The position numbers and the translations under genes were made by a program. A stretch of 64,000 nucleotides of DNA. It comes from Eutreptiella sp. 'Long Island Sound 2002' (lineage: Eukaryota; Euglenozoa; Euglenophyceae; Eutreptiales; Eutreptiaceae). Numbering within the stretch: the first letter of the stretch is position 1; every line of letters begins with the position of its first letter. Of the stretch, positions 1 through 11,140 are shown piece by piece. The stretch lies in NCBI GenBank assembly GCA_964036045.1, contig OZ038380.1, positions 126,561,471-126,625,470 of the forward strand, in the 5' to 3' direction. The notes below the pieces were generated by a model, which was not told the origin of the DNA, did not search any database, and worked only from the letters and a program-made list of their open reading frames with translations.

Positions 1-3000
1 GCCCCAAGAGGCGCGGAGGTAAGTGCGGAGGAGGTTGAGGGGGGCCCTGTACGCCAGGAGGGGGGCGCCGGGACCGCCCTGTTGGAGGGGGAGGTGGAGG
101 AAGGCCGAGTGAGCCCAGGGGGGCAGACGGAAGGCGTGGCGGTATGCATTGTTGATGGCGACCTGATGGGGGCGGAGGGAGGGGGGGGGGATGAGTACGC
201 CCGAGGTGACGTAGTCGAGGGGGGAGAGGCCGAAGGCGTGCAGGGAGCGGAGCTGGAGTATGGGGCAGGCCTCGCGGTTGCGGCTGGCCTTGCGCGCCCG
301 GTCGAGGGACGCGCGGGTCTTGTTGATGACGCGGAGGAGGGGGAGCTCGGGGAGGATGGGGATGCCGACGACTTCCGGGGGGGCGGTGGTGGTGGTGCCG
401 GTGTGCTGCGGGACGTCGGCTGTGACGAGGGTGGGCCGGCCCGGGCGGGGGTCGATGAGGGAGAACTCCTGCTTGTCGGGGTGTATGATGCGGCCGGCGC
501 GGCGAGAGCACTCGCGGCAGTCAGTGGCCATGGCTGCCACGTCCGTGAGGGAGGGGGTGATGAAGCGGCGGTCGTCGCTGTACGAGAGGTGGGTGGCGGG
601 GAGGGATGCTGAGTGGCCGGGGACGGTGAGGGGGGGGGTGATGGAAGTGCTGGGGCGCATGGCCCTGGTGATGACCAGGCTGGGGGCCCTGGTAGTGGAG
701 TTGGGCGAACCCGTCGCCTTGGTTGCCCCCCTCCTCGGTGCTGAAGGGGTGGGCGAACCCTTCGCGGGTGGCCACGCGGATGACCAGGCGGCTGTAGAAG
801 CCGTCTGCCCAGGGGCCAAAGTCCCACGTGGCGCGGAGGCGGGAGCAGAGGCGGGAGTTGTCCCGGCGCAGTACCCTGAGGTACGCGTCAGACTCGTCCC
901 AGTCGCAGATGGCGCAGGTGCGGTGGGTGGAGAGGGCTGTGTAGGCGGCGGCGCGGGCTACGAGGGCGAGGCCGAGGGCGGAGTGGCCTGGGCGGTAGGC
1001 GAAGGAGGCGGGGGTGTAGGTGGAGGTGAGCTCGAGATCGGCGGCTAGGCGGCCGTGGCAATGCCGGACGCTGCGCCGGAGACGCCCGACTCCACGTCGA
1101 CGGGGCGGAAGGAGCGTGTGAGGTGCCGGGGGAGTGGCTTGGTGGGCTTCCCCTTGTAGAGGCCGTGGCGGACGGTCTCGTTGGAGACGCCCGGGGTGCC
1201 GGATTCGAGCTGGAGGAGGAGGTGCAGCAATCCGAGGTGGACGCCTCCGCCGCTGCGGAAGAGCGCTGCGCGCGCCACGTTGTCAGTGGACACGGCGAGG
1301 GAGCGCTTGCCCATGCGGCGGTGGGCGAGGGAGGCGGTGGTGATGAGGGGGGGGGGACTGGCGGGTGAGGGCGTACGCCCGGAGGGAGGCGGGGGATTCT
1401 GGTCGGGCGTTCGCGCGGAGGGCGTCGCGGAGTAGGGGGAGAGTGAGGTCGGTGGCCGGGTGCAGGAGGGGGAGCCAGGGGTCCGGGGTGCAGCTGGCGG
1501 CGAAGAAGGCGTGATCCACGGAGACGTGCCGGTTGGCCGTCTGGGACCGGGACTGTGCCGTGACCTCGGCGAGCCGTTCCTCGCGGGTCGTGAGGGTGGC
1601 CCCTGGGTGGGGGAGGATGCCGTGGAACGGTTCCAGGGGAGGGGAGGGCAACCGGAGGACTGTGCGAGTGGCGGAAGTGATGGAGGGGGAGGAGAGGACT
1701 GCAGCGCGAGAGACGTAGCCGCGGGCGGCCGATGCCTCCTGGAGGGCAAAGGACTGGGCGGCGAGGTCTTGCGTGGAGAGGGGAAAGGTGAACCGGGCCA
1801 GGGACCGTAGTAGTGTGGGGGTGTCAGGGGGGTGCGGGAGCAGCTGGTGCGCGAGGGAGTGGTGGGCGGCGATGTAGTGGTCGGGGAGGGAGGGGGTAAT
1901 GGAGAGCCAGCCCCACGCCAGGTCCAGGGCGGCTGAGAGGGAGTCCATGTCCTCGACAGTCGCCAGGCGCCATCGGAACAGACGCCACGAGTGGGCGTCG
2001 CAGGAGCGGTGGTGCAGGGTGACCTGCGCCAGCACCATGGCGTGTGAGGTGTGGCAGGGGAGGACGTGGTGAGTGTGGGAGGCGATGGGACCGGTGGCGA
2101 AGATGTGGTCGATGGCGGTGGAACGGGGGGAGCCGTGGCGGGTGGTGAAGTTGGTGGGAGTGGCTGGGGGGACCAGGCGGTGCCAGGCTGAGAGCGGGCC
2201 TAGGGCCCCGAGTGCGGAGGCCAGGGGGGTGCCTGGGGCTCCCGTGCTGTTGAGGTCGCCCAGGAGGACGCACAGGTCGGGCCGTACGCGGGAGCGGAGG
2301 TGGTTCATGAGCTTGACCTCGGAAACCCACTCGGAGTACGAGAGGCGTGGGGGGAGGTGGGCGTTGAACAGGAGGGCCCGGCCCCCTAGCAAGAGGGGGA
2401 CCGTGGAGGCAATCCAGTGCTGGCCGTCGTAGACGAGGTCGGCAGGTTAGGAGGGGGCGCGGAGGGACCGGAGCCAGGCCGTGCGGAGGCCTGAGCCCTG
2501 GCCGGAAGCGGTGCTGTAGTGGGCCTCGTACCTCGGCGGGAGGGCGGGGCGGGCCGAGGCCAAGTCCCAGAGTTCCTGCTCGGCGACCACGTCGGGGGAC
2601 AGGGCCTCGAGCCAGGTGCGGGCGAGGGAGACTTGCCTGCGATGCCGCCCCAGTTGTGTGTGAGAAAGGTGAGGGCTGTGTCGCGGAGGGGGGTGGACGC
2701 CTGGTCACGGGGGTCGGGGAGGGAGAGGACGAAGGCGGGGCTCGGCTGGAGGAGGCGGTCGGGAGGGGGGGCGCAGGGGGCGGCCCAGGGGATGGCGGAG
2801 ACGGGGACAGCCCCGGGCAGTAGCATGCCTTGGAAGCCGACCACACAGCGGCCGGCGATGTCACGAGTGCACACAGGCGGGGCCTTGTGGGGGGAGGTGC
2901 AGAAGAAGTGAGGCCAGTGGTCGGTCGGTGATGTGGGGAGGTCGACGGAGGCGGTGTGAGGCGTGGGGCGTCCACAGTCGGGGCAAGCGGAGGAGGTGAC

Positions 3001-3600
3001 GAGCGGGGAGTCGGGGAGGGCGGGGTGTAGCGTCCACGCTGAGGTTGGGCCTGACGAGCGAGTATACGCTGGGGACGGGGGGAGGGGGGCTGACGGCAAG
3101 TGGGCGGTGTCCCAGAAGGCGGACCACTTGGCGTCCACGTGCAGGGGAGGGGTGATCCAGAAGGAGGGGTCACCGCGCTGGCGGGGGAAGGAGGCGAGCC
3201 AACCGCACACTGTGGGGAGGGCGGAGGCGAGGAGCGAGGGGGGTAGCGACGTGGAGACCTGGGCGGCGTGCAGGAGGTCTCGGAGGGGGCCCGGAGGGAG
3301 GTCGGCGGCCGGGGGGGGGCCAAGGGGGAGAAGGTCAGCAGAGTGTGTGCACACGGGGCAGCGCGTGAGGTCGGGGCGCCGCAACGTGCCGCAGTGAAGG
3401 CATATACGGGGGGCGGAGGCCGGTGGTGGAGCGGGTGCGCGGGGGGGGGGGCCACGGGCGTGGGACTGGGGACGGGGCTCCGGGGCGGAGAGAAGGTCAG
3501 CCCCGGCGCGGTGGGCGTCAAGTGGGCGGGGGAAGTGGGAGGCGAGGAAAGTCGCCCAGGCTAGGGTCGGGAGGTCGGGAGCGCTGGAGGCGGGGAGCGT
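1..3600 (-). pseudogene. LINE-A ORF2: zinc motif, APE endonuclease and reverse transcriptase, frame-broken
   Basis: Reading leftwards, there is a CX2CX10CX2C zinc motif near 3405-3345 (CLHCG, then CPVC). The endonuclease follows: THNWGG near 2655, the metal-binding Glu in AEQEL near 2580, GDLN near 2250, IDHIF near 2115 and TSHAMV near 2040, all hallmarks of the APE/EEP fold. The RT fingers follow, with LYKGKPTKPL and SFRPVD near 1100-1160 and AYRPGHSAL near 990. Motif A is WDESDAY at 881-901, motif B is GGNQGDG near 690, and the catalytic YSDD is at 571-582. A thumb-like stretch (NNAYRHAF, LPLQQGGPGAPLL) runs to the window start. Frame changes lie near 2640, 1285, 1050 and 690, and a TAA interrupts the endonuclease near 2445. 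Many lie next to homopolymers, so assembly indels could account for some of them. Confidence 0.75.
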
Positions 3601-3615
3601 GTCCGGCAGGGCGAG

Positions 3616-5712
3616 TCAGTTGTGTCTGCGGGCACTGGGGAACATGGCGCCGCGGACTGCCCTGCCTGACGAGGGGGCCGAGGGTGTTGTGCGGCCATGG
3701 TGCCGCGGGGAGCGTCGGGGGGAGGAACGGGGGGCTGACTGCTGGCGGCTGCGTTTGGCGGGGCGGGGCTGAGGGTCGCCCGGGACGGGCGGGCGGTGGG
3801 AGGGTGGGGTGTTGAGAGTGGCAGTGGGGGTGTGCCAAGGTTGCCCATCGTCCCGTCTGCCCTGGACCGTAAGGGACCAGCCCTCGTTGTGCTGGATGAC
3901 GCGCGTGGGCAGCGAGGCGAAGAGGGAGGTGTGCAGGGCGGGGGCGATGTGGGCGAATGCGTGCCCACGGCGGGCGTCGGCGTCAGTGACGTACACGACG
4001 GTCTGCAGGTTGTGGGTGAGGGTGACTGCCATGGAGGGGTGCGGGCCTAGGCGGAGGCCTGAGACGCGGACGATGCCGGTGGTGGCTGGCGAGGAGCCGA
4101 CGGGGGCGAAGGTGGGGACCGAGGAGGCGGGGGTGGCGCCGGTGGCGGAGGGCGCGGGGGCGCCCGGCAGGGGGGGCTGGCCGAGGAGGGGTGGGGCGAA
4201 GAGTGGCGCGGGCGGGGCGGCGGCGCCAGGGGCTTGCAGGGAGTGCGCTGGCGGTGCGGAGGAGCCAAGGCGGAACCAGTCCAGGTCCGCCGTGGAGCGG
4301 GGGGGGAGGGCAGTTTTGGTGTAGGAGATGAGCTCTTGGAACTGGGCCGGGGTGGAGAGACGGCCACACAGCCGTGCGATGGCTGCGCGGAGGGTGTCGG
4401 CGGAGGAGACGTGTTGGAGGTCCTGGTAGGCCTCTATGGGGAAGGAGGGGGCGCTGGCGATGGTGAAGGCCGCCGTCAGCCAGGGAGTGTCGGCGTGGGC
4501 CTGAGCGGCCGTGATGAGGGGCTGGATGGCCTGGAGGGCAGGCAGGGAGGCCGCGGAGGAGGCGGCGGCTCCGTACTGTTGGGAGACCAGGGTGAGGAGC
4601 TTGTTGAGGTGGAGGCGGAGGGTGGGCTTGTGGAGGTCGGGGCAGGAGTGCCAGGCACCCTTGGCGGCGAGCACCAGGCTGGCGGTGGACGTGGAGACCG
4701 AGAGGTGCTGCACGGTCCTGGGGGGCAGGTGGCAGTTCTTGCCCATAGCCACAATGCACATGGCCGTGTGGTGGGCGTCGGCCTCGGGGACGGAGGAGAG
4801 GCCGTCGAGCAGGGTCAGCGTGTCCTGGGAGCTCGGGGTGGGGCCAGCCTGGAAGAGTGCCTCCCAGTCTGACGGGGGTGGTGCGGACGGCTGCGGGGGC
4901 TGGGGACGGGGGGGAAGCAGGGACAAGGGTTGCGAAGCGTCGGGGCGCGCAGGGGCGGCGGCGGGGGCGGGGGCTCCGGGCCCCGCGGGGAGGTCTTCCG
5001 CCTGCGGGTTAGCGCGGCGGGCGGCTGCGGTGATGGCGGTGGAGATGTTGGGGGTGCGAATTGAACAATCATCCTTCCGATGGTTCAACTCGGTGTACCA
5101 CCGTTGGGCGGACAGGGGGCATGGAGCGGGGACACGGACGTGGGGGCTGGCGGGGTCGAAGACGCAGCTGAGGGGGGGGCAGGCCAGCCGGGAGCCGGTC
5201 TGCTGGGCCGCTCAGGTTGCTAGCCAGTGGAGCAGGGCGACCCGGGCGACCTTGGGCTTGATGGCCTCCTCGAAGGCGAGGAGGTCCAGGAGGCGGCGGA
5301 AGGGGATGGAGGGGGGGAGGTCGGGGGAGAAGGGGGAAATGTGGGCGAGGGCGGCCGAGGCGAGAGTGGCCGGGTCGAGGGTGGAGGCACGAGCGCCCCA
5401 GTCGATGAGGGCGCTCATGCAGGAGGCGTAGGGGAGCCACGAGGCGTCATGGTGTGTGGTGAGGAGGGAGATCTCTTTCTCGGTGAGCTGCTCGGTGAAG
5501 GCGAACCACCAGAGGAGGGGGCTGGCTTCGATGGGGGAGCCGGTGAGGGGGATGGAGAGGACGTCCACATTGGCCAGCATGTGGCGCGCGGAGGCCAGCG
5601 GGCGTGGGGGTTGCTGGGAGTCTAGGGCGATGGACAGGAGGGGACAGGCGTCGGCCGCCGTCAACTGTTCGCGCTGGAGGTCGGGGGACAGAGCTGAGAA
5701 TGGGTGAGCCAT
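3616..5712 (-). pseudogene. LINE-A ORF1 (gag-like), one in-frame TGA
   Basis: The frame opens at an ATG (5710-5712) and runs about 699 codons to a TGA at 3616-3618. A single internal TGA at 5212-5214 (after LLHWLAT) is the only interruption. Downstream the same frame continues with comparable composition, including a CPLSAQRWYTEL stretch, so the two halves look like one protein. The N-terminal third is helical and Leu/Ala-rich. The middle is Pro/Ala-rich, and the C-terminal tail is basic (RRSPRHHGR), as expected of an RNA-binding ORF1 protein. I recognise no named domain. Its place directly upstream of the APE/RT ORF is the main reason to call it ORF1. The TGA could be a sequencing error, decay or readthrough. 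Confidence 0.6.
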
Positions 5713-7870
5713 GGTGCCTGTGGGGAGCGGAGCAAGGGAGGTTCCGACACACGGCGTGCCGGGGGGTGGGAGGTCCGTTGCCGGCTGTGGGCGCCAGTCG
5801 TGGTGTGGGGTGGGGGTGGGAGGGGTTGGTCGGGGTGGGCGGGCGGGAGGAAGGGAGAAGCCGAGGCAAGCGCTCAGGGCCCGGAGGCTCCGGCATGCAG
5901 AGCGAACAGTGCTACCGGCAGTGGCGCAAATGTAGAAAGGGGGGGGGGTGGGTCAGGTGCGGGTGGTGGTCGTCGCTGGGCGTGGGGGGGGGGGGTTGGG
6001 CGGGGTGGGCGGTCCAGAGCTGGGCTCTGGGGGTCGGTGGCGTGTGGTGGTGGTGGGTGCGTCCTGCTACCGGTGTCCTACTACGAGGAAGTGATGAGGG
6101 TGAAGACTGCTTGGGGACTGAGGCCGGAGAGCTTGGGGCAGGGGAATGGGGCGCTGGCGGCGGGTTATCCCCGGCTGGGATGGCCGGGGTGCCCTGGGGC
6201 CCCGTGGGGGCGGAGGCTCCCCACGTCGGCTGGGTGCGAAACCTCGGCCTGTTCTTCCGTCACCGAAGTTCTTAGGATTCGACCCCAGGAACTTACCCGC
6301 CGCGGGGACTGTGGGCCGGGACGGCCAAGGGGGATGATTATGAAGAGGAAGTGGGGGGCCAGGATGAGCCTGGCGGTCGGCACCTGCCTTCGGTCTGGGG
6401 GAGGCCGATGCCCGGGGCTATTACCTCTCCCTTGTGCCCGTGGTGCGGTGGTGGGTGGCGGTGTGGTACCCCCCAACCGGCGACTGTGCCCGGTGCCGTG
6501 GGCACAGACCCCAGTTGGGGGCGGGTATGAAGCGCCCGGTCGCCTCGCCCCCCCTGCACAACTGCCCGCCAGGCGCTGCTAGGCCTCTAGCGCCAGCCGT
6601 TGTGGGGGGGGGCGCTCGGGGCAGTGCGGGGCCCCTCCGCTCTGCTGGCGGCCCGCACTGTCCGTATAATGCAACAAGGGGCGAAGCGGCCTCGAACCGC
6701 ACGCGCGGGCCGCGCCGCCCCAGCCGGGGTGGGGGACAGGGGGGGGACCGGGGGGGGACAGGGGGTCGCGGCCAGTGGAAGGAGGGTGGCGGGGGCTCGA
6801 ACCGCGCACCGGCGGGCCCCACCACCCTCCGGTCGGGCGTCGCCGCGCCAGGGGTTCTGGGGGCCCCACCCAGGGGCCGTCGCCCCCCCCCTTTCGGTTA
6901 GTGTGAGGAGGGAGAGGCAAAGGCCACTCGCGGCCATGACACATGGTGCATAGGGAGGGAGGTATGACTCACGCCACGCCATGATGCATGCAGCCGGGGG
7001 AAGGGGGGGCAAGGCCTGGACCCCCTCCGCGTATGGGGGGGTCCTCTTGTCAGCCCGGTGGCCGACCGTCGGCGGCTGCGGCAGCTCACCATGGTGGCGT
7101 CGTCCATCTGAGAGGTGGAGCGGTGGGCACGGTTGGTGGGGGGACGTCAAGCACGTGGGGGGGGGGTGTGTGGGTTGGTGGGCGGGCGCGCGCGTGAGGG
7201 GGAGGGGGTGAGGTGAGCTCAGCCGCAGAGCGTCACCGGGCGGCTGACCGGGGCAGAGGAGCGGTCGGGGCTGGCCAAAGTTGGCCGCAGAGCCCAGGGC
7301 GCTCGCGGAGTCGGGGGGCCGCGGTCAGCGGTGGGGCCCGCACCCCGCTCGGCGGGGACGAATCCCGCCGAGCATCATCCACGGGGGCGAATCCTGGTGG
7401 AGGCGGGGGGAGCGCCACGCCGTCCCCTCGCGGCCGAACCGGACCGGGACGGGCCCCGCCGGATGGATACCGGGGGGGCGGGCGGGGCTGGGGCGAACCC
7501 CGGGAGGCCCCCGGGGGCTGGGCGAGGGCTCCCGAGGGCGGCCGTTCCTTGAAGGGGGGGGGGGGTTGCTCCCTGCCCGGGGGACGACGGGGGCCCCTCT
7601 TGAGCGAGGGGGGGGGAGGGCGTGTATCGCCCGGTGTAGGGCCATGTCGATTCATGGCCGCGCGGCATGGGACTATATCCCCAACCCTCCGCGCCGGAGT
7701 CCCTTTTTTTCGGGGGGGCTGAGGGGGGGCGGGGGGGGCTGGCGGTTATGGAGTGCACCCTCCCATGCGGGGGGGGGGTTGCCGGTGGGAGCTCCGTCCG
7801 GCTTGGCCGTGTAAACCCGGTGGCGTCCCCTGGGCTCGTGGGCCCCTTCGAGGAAGAACCTCGGATTCGC
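5713..7870. other. GC-rich stretch without a supported gene
   Basis: This stretch may be the 5' untranslated region of LINE-A or old repeat sequence. The open frames here are an effect of very high GC: they overlap on both strands and show no motif. I see no tRNA, rRNA or protein domain. Confidence 0.5.
6781..6830. other. Inverted repeat / hairpin
   Basis: The nine bases GGAGGGTGG at 6781 are complementary to CCACCCTCC ending at 6830, and inner G and C runs extend the pairing. The minus-strand loop contains GGTTCGAG, which resembles a tRNA T-loop, but the rest of a tRNA cannot be assembled around it. Confidence 0.35.
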
Positions 7871-7887
7871 CGGGGGGGACTCCGCTA

Positions 7888-7978
7888 TAAGGGGGGGTGG
7901 GGTTGGGGGGGGTTGGGGGGGGTAGGGGGGGGTTGGGGGGGGGTAGGGGGGGGGTAGGGGGGGGGAGGTAGGGGGGGG
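7888..7978 (+). repeat. G-run minisatellite (GGTTG5-8 / GGTAG6-8)
   Basis: The tract alternates runs of six to nine G with TT or TA about every 8 to 12 bases. Four or more G-runs in succession give clear G-quadruplex potential. It is telomere-like in appearance, but the period is irregular and it lies inside repeats, so I do not call it a telomere. Confidence 0.8.
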
Positions 7979-8256
7979 CGACTTCGTGCATACTATCCCG
8001 CCGGAATTCTGGCACTTGATGCGAGCCGGCCCTCTTGGGGTGTGTCCTGGTGCTCCCAACGGTCTGTGTTTCCCCACACCCCCGCAATGCGCAGTGGCTT
8101 TGCTATTTCATACGGCTTAGTGGGGCAATACGGGATCGACGGAAGTTATGCACGGGGTACCCCAATTTTCTGCATGCCTTGTCGCTGACTGTCTGCATGT
8201 CTGCTTGTCTGTGTGGCGGCATCCCCATCACCACTCTGCTTTTGTTTGCTGTCCAC

Positions 8257-8394
8257 CATGCCTCTACTACCTGCAACTCTCACTGACCTTGAGGGCCAGT
8301 TTTTGCGATTGTTAGAGCGCAGCACGGTGCCTCGCCTACAGTCACTGCTTTGTGACTATATAGCGGATGTCTCTATGCCGGCCCTTCACTAGTT
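8257..8394 (+). CDS. Small ORF upstream of YR-1 (45 aa), hypothetical
   Basis: An ATG at 8257 opens 45 codons beginning MPLLPATLTDLEGQF, with an amphipathic Leu-rich character. Base composition drops sharply here compared with the GC-rich sequence to the left, suggesting the boundary of a different unit. A T-rich tract ending in AATAAG at about 8461 could be an acceptor of an intron joining this to the next ORF, but the donor is weak. Function unknown. Confidence 0.25.
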
Positions 8395-8481
8395 GAGCCT
8401 CGTCTCAACTTTTGTTTGCATCTCCACTTAGGCAGTTTGTCTGTCTTTGTTTTTTTAATAAGTGCCACGGAGGGGCATGAT

Positions 8482-8772
8482 ATGCAACCACGGTCCAACT
8501 CATATGCAAACCAGCCTCGCGCGGCAACCGCTACGGAGCAGCTGGCTGCACGGGCTAGAGAAATTCAGCAGCTTTGCGAGCAGCTTGCCACGGCATCCGT
8601 GAAGGAGGGCCCGTCCCTCGTGCCCTTAAATATCCTCGAGATCAACAAGGCCTGGGAGTGCGCCCAGCTAACGCAATCAATGCGGCTCATCTTGTCCAGT
8701 TTGAAGGCGTATGTCCCAGTCTGTGCAAGCGAAGTCCGCAAGATACCAAGCCCCGTCAAGTTCAAGGGCTAG
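8482..8772 (+). CDS. Hypothetical 96-aa ORF of the YR element
   Basis: The ORF starts MQPRSNSYANQ and contains a heptad-like segment (TEQLAARAREIQQLCEQL) that could form a coiled coil. Its last part (VCASEVRKIPSPVKFKG, then stop) recurs in YR-2 at about 22500-22555 with the same stop codon, so the stop is old or genuine. It lies about 680 bases upstream of the recombinase on the same strand. No family was recognised. In DIRS-like elements a gag-like ORF occupies this place, which is only a positional argument. Confidence 0.35.
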   Translation: MQPRSNSYANQPRAATATEQLAARAREIQQLCEQLATASVKEGPSLVPLNILEINKAWECAQLTQSMRLILSSLKAYVPVCASEVRKIPSPVKFKG

Positions 8773-9448
8773 GTGGCGAACACCATTATGGACCCGGGTG
8801 AACAGCTACTATGGCGCACGTGTTTTGTGTCAACCAGTCGCAGTTTGTATACGCTAGGCGTTATGCAGGTTCCACTGGGAGTGCCAAGGTGGCTGCACAG
8901 CACTACCCTACTGTGGAAGAAGCCCCAGAAGCGCTTGGAGACACATGTGTTTGGAGGAGTGTCACCTTCCGAGAAGTGAGGGGTGTTTTGTAGTGGCAAA
9001 CGCGCCAAGGTGAGTGGATTTCGTGGACTACCCACCAAGTGGGGACTGACAGCGCTACGCCCAACGGGGCAGTGCCCCAGGGCGCCATTGGCATTTCCAG
9101 CGCCCCCGCTTGTCCTGACAGGACACCCGCGGCCCCCAACCCCAGGTTTCCGGGGCCGGGGACCCTGGCACAACCAAAGTGCTTGCCGACGTCGCCAACC
9201 GTGGGCTTAGGCGTCCCAAGCACACGAGCCCACCGTCCCGGACAAGAGCGCCAAGCTCTCGTGGTGCCTCCGGACGCGGGTGCAATACAGCTCCCGTTTG
9301 CGCGCCCTCGCCGCCTTGGCGACGAGAACATGCCCGCCTCCTTTCCCCGAGGCATTGGCACGCTTACTGGCGAAGCGCGGGCGGATGGGGGCACCGCCTT
9401 GGCCCTTCACGGCATTAGCTCGGCCATCCGTGCGGTCGAGGATCTGCA

Positions 9449-10044
9449 ATGGCTGCTACCGTCCGTCACTGCCCTCCACAAGCGGATTGCGGCAAGCGTA
9501 GGGTCCATCGGTCTACACCCTACCTCCCCCCCTTAGGGTCCGTACTCCTTCTGCAGGCCGCCGTCAACCTCAGGTACGGCCCCGTCTTTGGCGCTCTGGC
9601 AGTGATTAATTGGGGGTGCTTCTTGCGACTTGGAGAGACCACCATGATCACGGTGGCTAACAGCGCGTTGCCGGCATGCATCTGGCTTTGGAACAGCAAG
9701 ACGGGAGAAGAGGGCTACGCTACCTAGCCCGCTACGCGGACGAAATCAACGCCTAGGCCCACGCCTTCATGGTGGGCCAAGGCCACAAGTTTGAAATGCT
9801 CGTTTGGGAAGCTAGAGAATCCGGCCTGGAGGCTGGCATATCTGAGTGATTGGCTTGGACTGCCTACGGGCAAGCTAGGTGGCACGCCCTGCACTGCGGG
9901 GGGGCGGCAGCTTACAGGGCCCGCAAGCCCGACCTTGCCTACTACAAGTGGTGGGGGCGTTTGCAAAGCACGGTTGTCGCCCTGCAATACGCCACCCGGT
10001 GGAAGGACCCGGCCGTTATCGCACCGACAATCCTGCCTGTCTAG
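9449..10044 (+). pseudogene. Tyrosine recombinase, YR-1 copy, frameshifted
   Basis: The segment LLLQAAVNLRYG...FLRLGE has the usual arrangement before the first catalytic arginine (CGA at 9626-9628 in RLGE). The KTGEEG that follows gives the beta-turn lysine (9698-9700). After a TAG at 9725-9727 and a +1 frame change, box II reads HALHCGG (9883-9903), then KWWGRLQS, then LQYATRW with the probable nucleophilic tyrosine at 9988-9990. Canonical box II is HxxR. Here the arginine position is His (CAC at 9892-9894), which should prevent strand cleavage. YR-2 has CAG where this copy has the TAG. The domain ends at a TAG shortly after the tyrosine region. It is a relic of an integrase that would have cut and joined element and target DNA. 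Confidence 0.65.
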
Positions 10045-10687
10045 AATCAGCAACAACGCCCTGGCTCCACTCCAGCGAGGCCGGGCCTCATGTCTATTTA
10101 GGGCCGCGCTATGTACCCGGAAGTTGTACTTGCCCTGGAAACGCCTACCAAAAGGAAGGCCTGGACGCCCCGACCCAAGACTGGTGAAGCGCCGGGATCC
10201 TGGAGACGGCGCCGCGGCAGCAGGAGCGAGAGAGGCTGATCCCACCAGCGACGCCCCGCCCGAAGGGGACACCCCTTTTGATGCAACTCTGGAACTACCT
10301 GTGGTCACTGAGCGCTGGAGCCTAGACGGCCCGGTGCTGGGTGCACCTTCCCCGGAGTGGCCTAGATCGCCCTCTGGGTCTACGCCCTTTGCCGTGGCTG
10401 TTGCAACTGTTGTGCAGCCGGGTGCCCCAAAAGGCGGCAGGGAGTACGCTCCAAATGCGTAGTGCCGATGGCTCCATCAACGCTGACTCCGATGTGGACA
10501 CCGGTGATGACAACGTGGACTCTAACATCGAACCGGACGGCAGCTTCGCAGTGGGACCAGCCGGTACTAGCCTTTTCAGGATTGGAGGGCGGAAGTCCCG
10601 ATTCATAGGACACGACACACCGGCGTCGGCGTCCACCGCAACTAGGGGTCTAGTCATAGGAAGCACGAGGCACGGCCGTCCGGAGGG

Positions 10688-11140
10688 AATGGTGGGCCAC
10701 GTCCGCCGTATATTCACGGGCTCGCGTTGCTCTCAGGTGGAAGTGGGCGGTCCGCTGACCCTACGCCCCCCCCCCCCCGCCCCCCCGCCGCCACACGGCG
10801 TCGGGTTGGGGTACATCGAATAGCCTCACAGGCAGGCTGCCACCTGCTCATTGGAGCCGCCCCCTAAATAGCTGCCCCGGGCGGTGGCAAGCGCAAGAAA
10901 CCCCGATGACGAGAGCCTTCATGGCTGCTACTGGGCGCCTCGCAGCCAAGGCGTGACTAGCAAAAGCAAAGATGGCGAAGGCCGAAGCCTACTTGTGAGG
11001 GTCCCGACAAGGGTGTGAGGGTGAAGGCTAACCCCCCCCCCCCCTTCTCTCTTCCTTGAATTCATGAGTGCCCTTACCCTCATTTCCACTACACAGTGGC
11101 TAGCGTGCGATGTAGCCTTTGGCTCGTGGTTAATATATTA
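10688..11140. other. Spacer right of YR-1
   Basis: This segment, with 11141-11662, is exactly what is missing from the YR-2 side (see findings). It holds poly-C runs at 10769-10789 and 11032-11044 and no supported gene. Confidence 0.4.

Larger units (their letters stand above)
1..5712 (-). mobile_element. LINE-A: APE-type non-LTR retrotransposon, decayed, cut by window start
   Basis: The minus strand carries two consecutive coding regions in the order expected of a two-ORF LINE: a GC-rich ORF1 (5712 to 3616), then an ORF2 with APE-type endonuclease motifs followed by reverse transcriptase motifs (about 3600 to 1). No LTRs, integrase or RNase H are seen. The 3' end lies beyond position 1. ORF2 changes frame several times and contains stop codons, so this copy is not functional as read. 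It differs from LINE-B further right: its RT motif A reads DWDESDAY and its motif C reads YSDD, while LINE-B has FDVSKAFD and YCDD. The 5' limit is unclear and may extend right of 5712. Confidence 0.8.
8035..10687 (+). mobile_element. YR-1: tyrosine-recombinase element relic, copy 1
   Basis: From 8713 to 10687 this block is a close match to 22495-24475 (YR-2). It encodes a degraded tyrosine recombinase (see 9449-10044). Upstream sequence to about 8035 is present only in this copy and holds two short ORFs. Eukaryotic mobile elements with such recombinases are the DIRS/PAT/Ngaro group and Cryptons. No reverse transcriptase is visible here, so a Crypton or a DIRS fragment are both possible. The left limit is uncertain. 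The right limit is the point where similarity with YR-2 stops. Confidence 0.6.

Noticed and set aside
6781-6830. tRNA gene suggested by GGTTCGAG
   Set aside because: No fitting anticodon, D-arm or acceptor stem could be drawn. The segment is a simple hairpin.
5713-7870. Several ORFs of 100-290 codons
   Set aside because: Low-complexity Gly/Arg/Pro translations of GC-rich DNA, mutually overlapping, without motif.
7888-7978. Telomere
   Set aside because: The motif is irregular, interstitial and short.
8340-8380. TATA-box promoter from CTATATAGC near 8355
   Set aside because: It lies inside the small ORF at 8257-8394, and no start site evidence exists. AT-rich words are expected in this less GC-rich stretch.
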